64,000 bases of DNA, taken from Aphidius gifuensis (taxonomy: Eukaryota; Arthropoda; Insecta; Hymenoptera; Braconidae). The stretch is taken from contig NC_057792.1 in NCBI RefSeq assembly GCF_014905175.1, positions 8,928,001 through 8,992,000 on the forward strand. Direction: 5' to 3'. Each line of letters begins with the position of its first letter. The first letter of the stretch is position 1. The notes under the pieces are model-generated. The model did no database searches and was not told the origin of the DNA. It worked only from the letters and a program-made list of their open reading frames with translations. Both the position numbers and the translations under genes were made by a program. Shown here piece after piece: positions 10,876-22,004 of the stretch.

Positions 10876-11653
10876 TCCCTAGTTTTTCGTTTAATTATTA
10901 TCGTTTAATAGAATTGTCTGAATTAAAAAATAACAATGTCGGAATTATTAAATTAACAATAATAATAGATTAACCATAATAATTTATTTATATTTTTTTT
11001 TAAATTGTTTTTGGAAGCTTGAGTCAAGCCCGAGGCTCAAGCCTTGGCACAAGGCTGGAATACGAGTCTTGACACGAGGCTGGGACACGAGCCTTGGCAC
11101 AAGGCTTGTCATCGAGCTTGTAACATAGGCACATTTCCAATCACTTAACAACCTTGGCACAATCGTTTACTCCTACCTGGGCTAGAATTTCCTACTACAC
11201 TACAGTAATTTTAATCAAAACAAAACAAAAAAACGTCACAAAAAATTAAATAAAACCTTATTATTTAAACATCAGAATAAAAATGTAACGTGTTTATTAA
11301 TTTTAAAAAAATAAACCATTTTATAATTTTCATGTGTTTCACCGTATTTTTATTTAAATTCATGAATAAAATAAAAACAATAAACTTTTTTAGAAGAGGT
11401 TAGGAACACACTTGATTTCCAATAAATATTCGTGTCATCTGGCGGGAAAACCTGCTGTACACTACAGTAATTTCTGGCATAAAGTATACCATTAACTCGA
11501 GACTTCCAAAAATTCCGGTAGACTACAGTAAAAAATTTAGATGAAATATAATAATAATCATTATAATAAGTGGGAATTAGTCGCTTTAATGACGTCAGCT
11601 ATGATTTTTACGATACCACTACAGTAATATTTGCTGCGGATTTCTCTCCGTGT

Positions 11654-12060
11654 GCATGTACATATGGCTATGGAGGTATTAAAAATTATTTGGATAAATG
11701 GAATACTTGGACATATATAAATAGATGAATCTGTTCAATCAATACAAGTAATAATTTAGTGACTTCAAATGATGTTAAGCAAAATTGTTTGGATGAAGTT
11801 CAAGAGCAACAAGCAAGAAAGAATGGTGCTGAAAGGATGGAACAATAAAAATGGTGCTGTAGGACAAGACAAAGTTGTTCTTGATTTTGGTAGTGATGGG
11901 TCATTAATTCAAGGTAAGGCTGCTTTAGGTGCATGTAATGCTTCTAAAATAATTAGGAATTTTGTGGATTCAACAATATTATGAAAAGCAAGTAAATAGA
12001 GAGGAAACCTTTACATAAGAGATAGAAGTAGTCTTTTGATTCCGGTCAAGTTCAGCTAAA
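11654..12060 (+). other. Unrecognised short frame with possible frameshift
   Basis: The frame 11,769-11,984 reads MMLSKIVWMKFKSN and later DKVVLDFGSDGSLIQGKA, less AT-biased than its surroundings. A second frame upstream (DVKQNCLDEVQEQQARKNG) overlaps it, as though one reading frame had been shifted. I do not recognise the product. It may be a decayed gene fragment or repeat-derived. Confidence 0.3.
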
Positions 12061-12159
12061 AACAATGAGCTTTCGGCTCCTTTCTTTACGGCTTTCTATA
12101 GAATTATATACAATTATATATAAGGCCTGTACTGATGGATACGAATTTCTGCTAACAGT

Positions 12160-12490
12160 GGGATTTAGCACTTTCAGCTCACCTCGGATAGTGCAGAGTC
12201 CAGTATCGCGTTCTCACCACTGCCTATTCCTTACCAGTCTGGTCACGACCTTTAACGCAGCCATCTTCACTACCAGACGGCGGCATGTTTAATAATGCCC
12301 CAGCGCACTGATAGGAGTTGACTGACTCTCAGCACTCTGGCCTGTTCTAGAAGACCCCTAGCCCCTACTTGCCCAGTATACCATTTCACCAAACGATAGG
12401 CCAATGCTCGACCGCTGGTATAACCACCACTTGGTACATCCAGGCCATGATACCCCAGTTCGTACGACCGACCCTGCTGACCGTATACAC
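12160..12490 (-). pseudogene. Decayed non-LTR retrotransposon fragment
   Basis: GC-richer than its surroundings and clearly related to 62,300-62,480: both contain CTGTTCTAGAAGAC, then a TACC/TTCACCAAACGATAGG-like block, in the same order. The longest minus-strand frame reads ELGYHGLDVPSGGYT. By homology with the better preserved relic at the right end of the window, this is the downstream part of an ORF2. No intact motif is present. Confidence 0.45.
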
Positions 12491-12492
12491 AC

Positions 12493-13110
12493 TGTGTAAA
12501 AAAAAATTCTATATATGATAACAAAACTTCTTGAAAATAGAATTTTCGTTCTAGGAAATTTTTAGTTTTGAAAGAAGAAAAAAACTTCTTGTTAAAAGAC
12601 AAAAAAATTCTTGAAACATGACAGATTTAGATTTGAAAAGAACCTAAAATAGATTTGAAAAAAGAAAAATTATCCTTGTAATGATAATAAAACTTCTTGA
12701 AATAAATGATAAAAAGATCTTGAATTGAGACGCGTACTTCTTAAAAAAAATCTTTTTGTTCTCACTTCATGAACAACAGTTCTAAATTTTAGAACAAGGC
12801 TTCTTGGAAATAATCCAAAATGGGTTTGAATTTAGCCGCATAGTTCTTGAAAAAAAATATTTTTGTTCTCACTTCAAGAACAACAGTTCTAAATTTTAGA
12901 ACAAGGCTTCTCGGAAATAATCAAGTTGTGTCTTGAAGTGAGATCAAAAAGATTTCTATCAAGTCAAAATTAGATACAATTCAAGAAGTAAATTACTACT
13001 GATTTAAATAATGAGGAGAACCGAACCCTTGACCGACGCAAACCACGATATCTTAAACCTAACGACTTTCCCACCGAGTCACGAGCGTATGTGCATGACG
13101 GGACGAAAAT
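12493..13110. repeat. Iterated ACTTCTTGAA element with tRNA-like core
   Basis: Repeated words ACTTCTTGAAA, TAGAACAAGGCTTCT and GTTCTCACTTCAAGAACAAC in both orientations, beginning after CACACTGTGTAAAAAAAA. A tRNA-like segment follows at 13,017-13,090. No clear opposite end was found. Confidence 0.45.
13017..13090 (-). other. tRNA-like segment (minus strand)
   Basis: On the minus strand the B box reads GGTTCGGTTCT (13,017-13,027). Upstream, an A-box-like GACTCGGTGGGAAAGTCG lies at the expected distance. Probably tRNA-derived and not a functional gene. Confidence 0.45.
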
Positions 13111-13295
13111 TTCTGTTCTCATAAAGCACGACATTTAAGAAGAAAGATTACGTCATATTCAAATTGAAGTTAATTTTGTTAACAAGTCAAAAGGAAAATG
13201 TTTTGCTCATATTTTTTTTTCACATATATCATAAGACAACTTGTCAGACATAATAAAATATTCTTTTTCGATGTTTGTATTACTTTAATAATAAT

Positions 13296-15070
13296 CCCGG
13301 GAAAAAATATTGTACGTGGAATTGTATATAATAACATATAATTGCATATTATTGTTTACTATCGTATATAATTGTATGTTATTTTATACAATTCCATATG
13401 AAAAATAAGATTCGATAACATACGTTCACATATGATTGTAGTATTTAATAATAAATAACATATAATTGTATATGGCTTTATTTTCATACAGAATCATACG
13501 TGCGTATTATTATATGCTATTGTATGTGATAATATACGATTATATATGGAAACATAAAATTTCATATGACTCTAGTTTTTTGCAAGACCTTATGTGCATG
13601 TTATTGCATGTTTTAGTATACAATTGAATATGATAACATGTAATTTTATATGACTCTGGTTTTATGCAATATTTTATGTCAATGTTATTGAATGATATAA
13701 CATATAATGTTAAGTAGTATCATATAATTATATATGACTAGTATTACGCAAAATGTTATGTCGATGTTATTGTATATTATTATATACAACTATAAACGAT
13801 AACATATCATTATATATGACTCTGGTTCTATGCAAAATCTCATGTCCGTGTTGTTGTATGGTATAATATACAATTGTATAGAATCCTGTATAATTATATA
13901 TAACTCTTGTTTTTATGCAATATCTTATGTCAATGTTATTGTATGTTCTAACATATAATTACATTATATGATTCTAATTCAATGAAAAATCTCATGTCAA
14001 TGTTATTGTATGTTATAACATATAATTAGAAGTAACAACATATAATTTTATATAAATGGTTTTATGGAAAATCTTATCACTATGTTATTGTATGTTATAA
14101 TATACAATTGTATTTAATGCTATATAATTGTATATTACTCTGGTTTTATGCAATATCTTATGTCAATGTTATTGTATGTTATAACATATAATTCTGATTA
14201 GTATCATATGATTTTATATGACTAATTTTATGCAAAATCTTATATTGATATTATTGTATATTAAATTATACAATAATATACAATAACATTTGATTACATA
14301 TGATTCTAAATTTATGAAAAATCTCATATCAATATTATCGTATGTTATAACATTTTATTATATATAATAATATATAATTTTATATTATTCTGGTTTTCAG
14401 GTGAAGTCCTTAATGTATATTATTGTTTGATATTTTATAATATCGTATATTTATATATGATAATATATATATTCATATAATTTTATTTCATTTCTATTCA
14501 AGATCATACATCCGTTTTAATACATGTATAATACGAAATGCGATTATATGCAATAATATCAACTTGTCTTAAATAATAAATAAACATCAAAACTTTATTT
14601 TGTAGAATAGAAGCAATGTTAGCATGACTTAAGACGTAAAAAGATATTTTAAAATTTTTTCAATTAAAAAAGTTATCACAAATTTAATTTATCTCGGCCA
14701 ACTTGTTCTATAAGTTTACAAAAAACACTTTGAGATTATATGCGTTCGATAGCCGCGTGGATAAAGATGTGCGTTTAGTAATTAGGGCATTGAAGGTTCG
14801 AGTCCCGATAAAGGCAACAAAAATAGATTTAGGTTATTTCCATGATAGGTAGCAAATACGAGACGATAGATTTATAAAAATGTAATAACAATAAATATTA
14901 TAATTTTTTTTTTAATTAAAAAAATTTTTGTATATATTCATATTCCGGGAAAAAATATTGTATGTTATAACATATAATTATATGCGATTATGATTGTATA
15001 CAATAACACGTTAAAATTGAGTGCATGTTATTGTATGTTATAATTGACCCGATAGTTTCGCATGTTATTG
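13296..15070. repeat. Long iterated ATATAATTGTATGTTAT element
   Basis: About 1.2 kb made of variants of TGTTATTGTATGTTATAACATATAATT, with periodic GACTCTGGTTTTATGCAA. The sequence CCGGGAAAAAATATTGTA occurs at the start (about 13,300) and again near 14,945. A tRNA-like segment lies between the two iterated blocks. No coding potential. Confidence 0.6.
14742..14813 (+). other. tRNA-like segment with perfect B box
   Basis: A-box-like TAGCCGCGTGG at 14,750-14,760 and a perfect B box GGTTCGAGTCC at 14,795-14,805, in tRNA spacing. It lies in the middle of the ATATAATT-iterated element. The acceptor arms do not pair convincingly. Confidence 0.55.
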
Positions 15071-15084
15071 CATACAATTGTATA

Positions 15085-15310
15085 TCTTGAGCAGGGAAAA
15101 TTGTTTTAAAAAAATATTTATCTTAAATCATCCACCTTGATGATTTTTTGATCAAGATTTGACCAGGTTCACTTGATCGTATCTTGAACAGGGAAAATTT
15201 TTTTAAAAAAATATTTATTTGAAATCATTCAACTTGATGATTAGGGACCAATAAATTATCAAGTTGGATGATTTAAAATAAATATTTTTTTCCAACAATT
15301 TTTCCTGTTT
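15085..15310. mobile_element. Small inverted-repeat element, GCAGGGAAAA ends
   Basis: The left GCAGGGAAAATTGTTTTAAA pairs with the right AACAATTTTTCCTG. Both arms then read AAATCATCCACCTTGAT or its inverse, with TGATCAAG iterated between them. Non-coding. Confidence 0.5.
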
Positions 15311-15670
15311 AAGACAACATCAAGTATCTTGATCACATTTTGAACAAGTAAACCTGGTGGAATTATGATCAACATTTTCTTAGTCTTATCATATTTAAAA
15401 TGTAGAGCTGATGACAGCTCTGTATAATATTTCTTCTATTAAATAATTCATATCAATATCTATCCATAATTTTTTATTACGAATTAACAAATAAATACAA
15501 AAAAATTATTTCGTATTTTATTAATTAAAATATATAGGTATTCAAAAATAATTATTATATTGCACAATTTTTTTTCTAATTATTAATCTTTCTCTGAATC
15601 TATCATTTTCTTTTTGCCTCTTGTGAGTGAATGTAAAATATGAGGATTAAAAAACTATACATTGCATCGA

Positions 15671-15746
15671 TCATCCGGTAGCCGAGCGGGCTAAAGCGTG
15701 CGTTTAGAATAGTAATCCGTTGTTCGTAGGTGCGATCCCGTCTAGT
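15671..15746 (+). other. tRNA-like segment with perfect A box
   Basis: A box TAGCCGAGCGG at 15,679-15,689 matches the consensus. B box GGTGCGATCCC at 15,729-15,739 has one mismatch. The interval is long, as in class II (Ser/Leu-type) tRNAs. An A-rich stretch follows from 15,840. Could be a tRNA-derived SINE head. Confidence 0.55.
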
Positions 15747-16001
15747 TGCGCAAATTTACTTAATTATATGCTTTGTCTTTCATTTCAGCACATCTATCTC
15801 TAACTCTATCCAAGGAATAATAAGTAATTCGCTGATTCAAAAAAAAAAAAAAAGAAAAAAAAAATTTTGTCAGCCATCTAGACTCGCGGGTTTATTATGT
15901 GTAAACATCTTCGGCGTGTTGTTGTAATTGAACAAAATAATAATAAGTACACATTTAAACAAATTTTTTTCATTCATTTATAAAAATATTGTTTGTTTTT
16001 A

Positions 16002-16450
16002 CACTGAAAAAAAAAACTTCTGTCAGATAGAAGTTTTCTTCTTGCAAAAAAATGGATTTGGATTAAGAAAAAGTTGATTTGGATTGAGACAAAGACTTCT
16101 TAATCCAAATCATAAAAAACTTCTTGAATCATGAAAAAAACGTCTTGGTTCAAAACAAATTGTTCATGTTTTTAGAAGTATGCTTCTTGGATTATGAACA
16201 AAAGTGTCTCGGTTCAAGGCAAATTGTTCATGTTTTTAGAAGTATGCTTCTTGGATTATGAACAAAAGTGTCTCGGTTCAAGGCAAATTGTTCATGTTTT
16301 TAGAAGTATGCTTCTTGGATTATGAACAAAAGTGTCTCGGTCCAAGGCAAATTGTTCATGTTTTTAGAAGTATGCTTCTTGGATTATGAACAAAAGTGTC
16401 TCGGTTCAAGACAATATTGTTTCTATTTATGAATATAGATTCTTGATAAG
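16002..16450. repeat. CACTGAAAAAAAAAAC-headed element with ~64-bp tandem repeat
   Basis: It starts TA-CACTGAAAAAAAAAACTTC. From 16,159 the unit beginning ATTGTTCATGTTTTTAGAAG recurs at about 16,159, 16,223, 16,288 and 16,351, near-identical copies 63-65 bp apart. Related iterated ACTTCT words occur at 12,493-13,000 and 43,515-43,670. Confidence 0.7.
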
Positions 16451-16616
16451 ATAAAAAATTGAAACCAAAAAAAAAAAAAAAAATTTTTCTAATTACAAAC
16501 TTTTGATTTTGTAATTATATTTCCTACAATTTTTTTCTGCTATTTTTTTTTCTTTTTTTGGTGTCTTACGCGGTAAGCTAATTTTTTTTCCTATTTTTTT
16601 TTTTTTTTTTTTTTCT

Positions 16617-16705
16617 ACCTAACGCGGGACTCGAACCTATGACCGTAAAAACCTATCTAAATCTAAACCTGTGCCTTAGCTCGCTTAACCACGGGCGCGA
16701 TATGA
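16617..16705 (-). other. tRNA-like segment followed by poly(A) (minus strand)
   Basis: Perfect B box GGTTCGAGTCC on the minus strand (16,627-16,637) and an A-box-like TGGTTAAGCGAGC near 16,690. Between them lies GGTTTAGATTTAGATAGG, shared with the segments at 27.2 and 49.1 kb. Directly after its 3' end the minus strand runs into poly(A), seen as the T run at about 16,594-16,614. This is SINE-like architecture. Confidence 0.6.
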
Positions 16706-16709
16706 AAAC

Positions 16710-18099
16710 AGGAAGTTATTTGTTTTACTTTAGTGACAAGATATTTATTTTTTTTAAATTCATTACATGAACAAATATCAATGAAACTATACTATATATA
16801 TATTTTTATCAACAAACAAATAAATTACCAAATTACTATAACAACATTCTTTTGTTATTTCAAAATATTTTATGTTTTCCAAATAATTATTGAATTCCAT
16901 CGAATTATTATTAATTCGATCGTTTCCTATTAGTATCGTTTCGTATCGTATCATGACTATCGTCTATCGCAGAAACACTCACTATCGGCCACTATACGTT
17001 AAAAAAGAAATCTCGGAGCCACAGCTTATTTGCTGAAAATCGAGTAAGCCCGCTGTCTATCGTATGTAGTACAATAGAACACAAACACTCCTTTCAAATA
17101 CATTCAAACAAACATATACCTCCACACACCTGATCAATAAGACCTTAAGACATCTCTCCACCCTTGCTAACTTATCCTGCGCAGAGGGTTTCTTTCGTTT
17201 ATTTCAACTTTTTCTTCTGAACGTGAAAGCATGCTTTTGTGAGTTAGTAAACTAGCAACATTCATATATCAAAATTGCAAATGAATTTTAAAAAAGTTTC
17301 AAAAAGAAAATAACAGTACATACTTTATAAATCACTATAAAATTTAAAGAATTTAAGTAAAAATAAAAATTTATTAGTTGTATGATAATCATAAGCGAGC
17401 TTCCACCCTGTCGTGACTGCGAAAAAAGGTTAATGAAGAGAATAATTTGCGCACCAAGCGTCAATCGCCGACGGATTTCAACGACAATATTCGAATAAAA
17501 CCGATGAAGTGAGCTACCCATTTTAGACGGTGTGTTGGGTAGTGAAATTCACAGTAACTCACCACCCAATGTGTGGTGTTGTTCTTTACAATAATATCAA
17601 AAATATAATAATAATTTCATATACAATATCGTCAATAACGACACTTGTTATTGAGCAAATTTCAATACATAAATTTTATTTTTTGATTACACTATTATCA
17701 TATTATTGAATTAATATTATGAAAAGATGAACATCAAGATAAACGGATATTGTGATTCATAAAAAAATTAGTTTAAACTATTGTTATCACTAGATAATGA
17801 AATACAAAAAGTATATCTAATCAAGGATAAGTGAATAAAGAAGTATTTAAACAGTGATTAGTGCCTAAATATGGATGATATTATTTTAATTGGGCTAATG
17901 AAAAAAATTAAAAAGGGTGTGGTGAGAAAGATTTTTAGTATATTATTGTGATTTTTATGTAATAATTGAATATCAAAGAAAAAAAAAAAAGAGCGTTATA
18001 CATAAAAAAGATAGTGTAGAAGCTGTATTTGAGATAACAGAGATAAATATATACATGACGACAGTCAGTAAAAAAGAAAAAAGATTTGTACAATTGCAG
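16710..18099. other. Intergenic, no gene recognised
   Basis: AT-rich with a few moderately GC-rich patches (16,950-17,220 and 17,400-17,520, minus frame MGSSLHRFYSNIVVEIRRR). No conserved domain or splice structure I can defend. Confidence 0.3.
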
Positions 18100-18246
18100 T
18101 CTCAGGACACATCTTGTGCCATTAGCTGGGCCTAATGGCCTGATTGCACCAGCTGACCTCTTCTATCCATCTCCTTGTCTACCCTCTGCCCGATCACTTT
18201 TCATCGCTAAACGCGTTCATGAATCTCAACTGCCCTGACTTTTTGT
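18100..18246 (+). ncRNA. Possible non-coding exon (candidate 5' UTR exon)
   Basis: A 147-bp, comparatively GC-rich island is bounded by an acceptor-like CAATTGCAG and a strong donor GTAAGT. Every frame on both strands contains a stop, so it is not an internal coding exon. One + frame runs 46 codons (LRTHLVPLAGPNGL, ending at a TGA). It could be an upstream untranslated exon of the RGS gene 3.5 kb downstream or part of a non-coding RNA. No transcript evidence is available here. Confidence 0.25.
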
Positions 18247-20034
18247 GTAAGTAAGAACTTTTGAATATTTGCCATATTTCCATTGATTCGAATTTTGTGT
18301 TTTTATATTATCATTTTTTATATTGAAATAATAAAGTTAATATACATAGATAAAATTTTTGACAGTTCATTTGAGTACATATTATAAAAAAATATAGCTT
18401 TATTTGTTTCCTCAGAATTGTTTGGTGAAGCATAACAGTTATCCGTTTCTTTTGTCGGACGCAATCTCTTTGTTCTATTCTATAATGAGCTCGTTTATGC
18501 CTCTTTTGTTTCACCAGAATGTGTTTCAATTGCTCTCGGAAATATAAAATAAATTGTAATTTATTTTTACTGTGCATACATCATTCATTGTTCAATTTTG
18601 TATACAAGTATACTTATGTATATTCATCCCATTTTTTTTTCGTTCTGATGTTGTCATGTGTTTGATACGTATCTATTGATATGGCTGTTCCACTGGGGTT
18701 CCAACTAAACGCAAAGTTCTAAATTAAAATCGATTTTACTAATAATTCGGAGTGATTTAAATAACTTTCGAATCATTGATTTTCAAAATTATTTCACAAA
18801 GTAAATTACGAAATCACGAATCATGGGAAAAAAAATCTTGTCAATATAAATTTTCATAAAATTTCAATATCCGTGCAAACTGCTGGATATAAAAAAAACA
18901 AATTTCGGACTCGTCTCCGTTTTTTTCAGTTTCCACGATCTTGATAGACCGTTAAAAATTAAATGTAAAAGAAAGGAAATACATGGATATAAAAATTTAG
19001 GCTACTAAGCTTTGAGGTGTGAGTTGAACAATTTCAATTGTTTTCAATTGATTATTTAACGCATTTCTACGTATGATAGAAGTTTAGTTTTAGAATATAT
19101 TTTTAGGCATCTAAAATGTTCAATTAACATTTTTTTTAGGTTTATTTTTGAATTAATAAAGTATGTTAATATATTTTAAAATTTTACGGTGTTCATTTGA
19201 TACGTGATTTGTGTCACTAGGTTTTCGAACAGTTTTTACTTTTTTTTCACAAAGTGCTGCACTCCATGCATAGTACACAATTTGTGTGTGTGTGTGTGTG
19301 TGTCTGATTTTTGTAAAGTTTATAATTATAATTACTCATTGATTGACCGATCAACATATGAAAATGTTTTGCGAGATCAATAAAACTTGACTTCTAGTGT
19401 ATGTGTGATTTTTCTTAAGACTTTCTAAACATTATTTCTCTTGTGTCAAAAAATAGTTAAAATCTTCATAAGAGTCAATCTTGAAGAATAATAATCTTTT
19501 TAATCATTAATTATAAAAATTCCGGCCGATCAACATATAAGTAAATAATTATACCATCGTATTCAGAATAAAAAGATCTAACTATACAAATTTTAGAACC
19601 TTCTCATCATATTTTAATATAATATATACGGTTGCTGCATAATCTTTTGAGTGCGTTCAACTTCTACCCGATTTATATTACAGCCCAGGGAAACCGTGAA
19701 AAACTTGGGCAGTATAGTCGGCTTGTGCCTACCACTTGATACAAAATCGATCGGTCACCGCAGTGTCATATCGTTGGTCACTTTATAATATACTATAATG
19801 ATTATTCAAAATAATATAATATAAACAATAAAAAAGTGACTAATTTAAGCGTACGTAATATTTTAGTTTATTTAAAGAAATAACAAACGATTTTTAAACC
19901 TATTTCTGGTTTTTTACATAATTATCATCTTAACCAGACAATATTTAATTTTTCGTAACCATAATAATTATAATTTTCTATATAAAATGTCTGCTTTCAG
20001 AAAAGCAATAACCAACATTTTTATAACCACTACC
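18247..20034. other. Intergenic AT-rich stretch with a GT microsatellite
   Basis: A short (GT)n run lies at about 19,283-19,303. Around 19,317-19,375 the sequence resembles 61,959-62,017 in reverse (GACCGATCAACATATGAAAA), so it contains a dispersed repeat. No gene seen. Confidence 0.35.
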
Positions 20035-20610
20035 CAGGTAGAAGTGAACAAGGCTCACATGCTTGTGTCTAGCTTGTGCTTCAAGCTCGTGCCAAGGTTG
20101 TTAAGTGTTTGGAAATATGCCTCTGTTACAAGCTTGATGACAAGGCTTGTGTCCCAGCCGCGTGCCAAAGCTTGTGTCTCGGGCTTGACACAAGCTTCTA
20201 AAAACAATTTAAAAAAATATAAATAAATTATTGTTGTTAATTTATTATTTATAACATTGTTATTTTTCTATTCAGCCAATTCTAATAAACGATAATAATT
20301 AAACGAAAAACTATGGACGCGACGTGGGGCTACTCACGTGGAAGCTCAATGCACTACCATGTCGACCATCGGGATAATAATGAGAGTGATTGTAAAAATT
20401 TTTTATATAAATAAATCCTATTGAGAATCAACACACAGTCCTTGCAAAAGCCTGACACGATAGTCAAAGCTTGATCATTTTTATTTAAAATTTATATAAA
20501 ATTTATATATCTAATTACTATATTTTTTTTTTCGAGTTAAATATATGCATAAGTCAAGTCACGTGTCAGGCTTGGTGAAACAATGGGCACCAGCTTGACA
20601 CAAGGCTGTC
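20035..20610. mobile_element. Inverted partial copy of the AAGCCTGTGT element
   Basis: Begins CTACCCAGGTAG and iterates CAAGGCTTGTGTC. It then carries the same internal block as 10,680-10,990 in reverse, including the decayed tRNA-like part (GGTCGACATGGTAGTGCATTG on the minus strand, 20,325-20,395). It is interrupted by the next element. Confidence 0.6.
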
Positions 20611-20613
20611 CCA

Positions 20614-21556
20614 AGTAGAAATTCAGGTCAGGTTCGGATCAAGCCCTGATCTGGCTTGCCTTATTTCAAATCCAATCTGGATGTAACGCTTTTTCGTAAG
20701 GTTCAGATCCAGAATGGATCAGGATGCCTGATCAGGCTAAAGATACATGATCCATAATGGATCCAAACACTGGATCCGAACCTGATCAGGATGTAACGCT
20801 TTTTCGTAAGGTTCGGATCCAGATTGGATCCGGAAACCTGATCAGGCTGTGGTAAAGATACATAATCCATAATGGATCCACATTCTGAAATAGTATTCAA
20901 TTTATTTTTTTTTCAAATATTTTTTCTTGATCAAGCCTCGATCAAGAATGGATCAGGCTGTCTCGATTAAGGATAGAATAAGGCTAGCTAGATCCAAAAT
21001 GAATAAAGAAAAAAGTATCGAATTGACTTCTTTAAATTTTACAAATTGCCTGGTCAGGATAGCATCCGTCTGTCTCTATTATATCCTTAACAGAGATAGC
21101 CTGATCCCTATTAAGGATAAAATAGAGACAGACGGATGCTATCTTGATCAGGATATTCCTACTCTATCTTCAATAGGGATAGCCTGATCCAGTCCGGAAC
21201 AGAACTTGATCAAGATGAAATTATTAAATTTATTTATTTTTTAAATAATTTCATCTTGATCAAGTCCTGATCCGGGCTGGATCAGGCTATTCCCATTAAA
21301 GCAGGAGTAGAGTTAGCCTGATCAAGATTACGTTTTTAATAAAGATAGTCTGATCCATTCTAAATCGAAACTTGATCAAGGTAAAAGTATTAAATTGATT
21401 TTTTTTTTTCAAATATTTTTTTCTTGATCAAGTCTTGATCCAGAATGGATTAGGCTATCCCTATTAAGGATGGAGTAAGGCATCTGGATCCAGGCTGGAT
21501 TTGAAATCAGACAAGCCTGATCAAGCCCTGATCCGAACCTGACCTAAATTTCTACT
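20614..21556. mobile_element. MITE with AGTAGAAATT ends and iterated GGATCAGG
   Basis: The left AGTAGAAATTCAGGTCAGG is matched by CCTGACCTAAATTTCTACT at the right. The arms iterate GATCCAGAATGGATCAGG and GATCAAGCCTGATC. A sister element lies at 37,322-38,523. No coding frame beyond repeats. Confidence 0.7.
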
Positions 21557-21780
21557 CTGACAGCTGGCTCTTTCTGGTGGTAAAAGAAGAAGATGCAGAG
21601 TAATCCTCGTTGTTACTGTGTCGTGATTTCTTCCTTCTTTGACAGTTAGAAAATGAGTTACAAACTATACAAATCAACTTATAAATCCAACGTGTTAGTA
21701 AATAATTTTTGTATATAAATGTGTCGATATCAAAAAAATTTTTTTCAGAAAACTTAAAAAAATTATAATGGTGTTCACAG

Positions 21781-22004
21781 TGGCCAAGTGGGGGTGACTG
21801 GAGTAATGGGATGGGGCCAGAGCCCCATGGAGTTCGGGTGAACCCGTCTCCAACCCAGCTCCCCAGCCCCCTCCGCTATCGTAATCGTCTTCGATCGTCA
21901 AAGCAACGCAGAAGTGGGCCGCCGCGCACGCGATGGAGGCCCGAAGCAGCCAAAAACCACAGGAAAAAGTGCCACGCGTTCACAGACCTTATGCCTTCGA
22001 CAAG
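21781..22004 (+). CDS. RGS7: RGS7-like exon 1 (coding from 21,933)
   Basis: A GC-rich island with the donor CAAG-GTATTT at 22,004. The coding part, ATG at 21,933, gives 24 residues ending PYAFDK, and joins exon 2 in phase 0 to give FDK-MEGLVRNMQD. This corresponds to the YRK-MEDVIARMQ junction of vertebrate RGS7. The ATG has G at -3 and G at +4. An acceptor-like TTCACAG ends at 21,780, so the 5' part may be spliced to an upstream untranslated exon; otherwise transcription starts nearby. Confidence 0.7.

Larger units (their letters stand above)
9845..11190. mobile_element. Element built from iterated AAGCCTGTGTCAAGC, tRNA-like core
   Basis: The left part is oriented CAAGCCTGTGT. The right part (11,015-11,190) carries the inverted GGCACAAGGCT orientation and ends at CCTACCTGGGCTAG. 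A tRNA-like segment (10,807-10,875) lies between the arms. A partial inverted copy lies at 20,035-20,610 and another fragment at 34,735-35,000. Confidence 0.6.
8873..11653. mobile_element. Outer TIR element (ACACGGAGAGAAATCCGC ends) carrying nested insertions
   Basis: The left end ACACGGAGAGAAATCCGCAG is matched by the exact inverted sequence at 11,628-11,653. Inside both ends the word CTACAGTA is iterated in opposite orientation. At least two other repeat structures are nested within it (9,007-9,844 and about 9,845-11,190). No transposase is visible. Confidence 0.7.

Noticed and set aside
14742..14813. A genuine tRNA gene
   Set aside because: The B box is perfect, but acceptor stem pairing and a clear anticodon arm could not be drawn; it lies in a repeat, so tRNA-derived is the safer call.
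19280..19303. GT run as a regulatory or Z-DNA element
   Set aside because: A short simple repeat with no associated gene; no evidence beyond composition.
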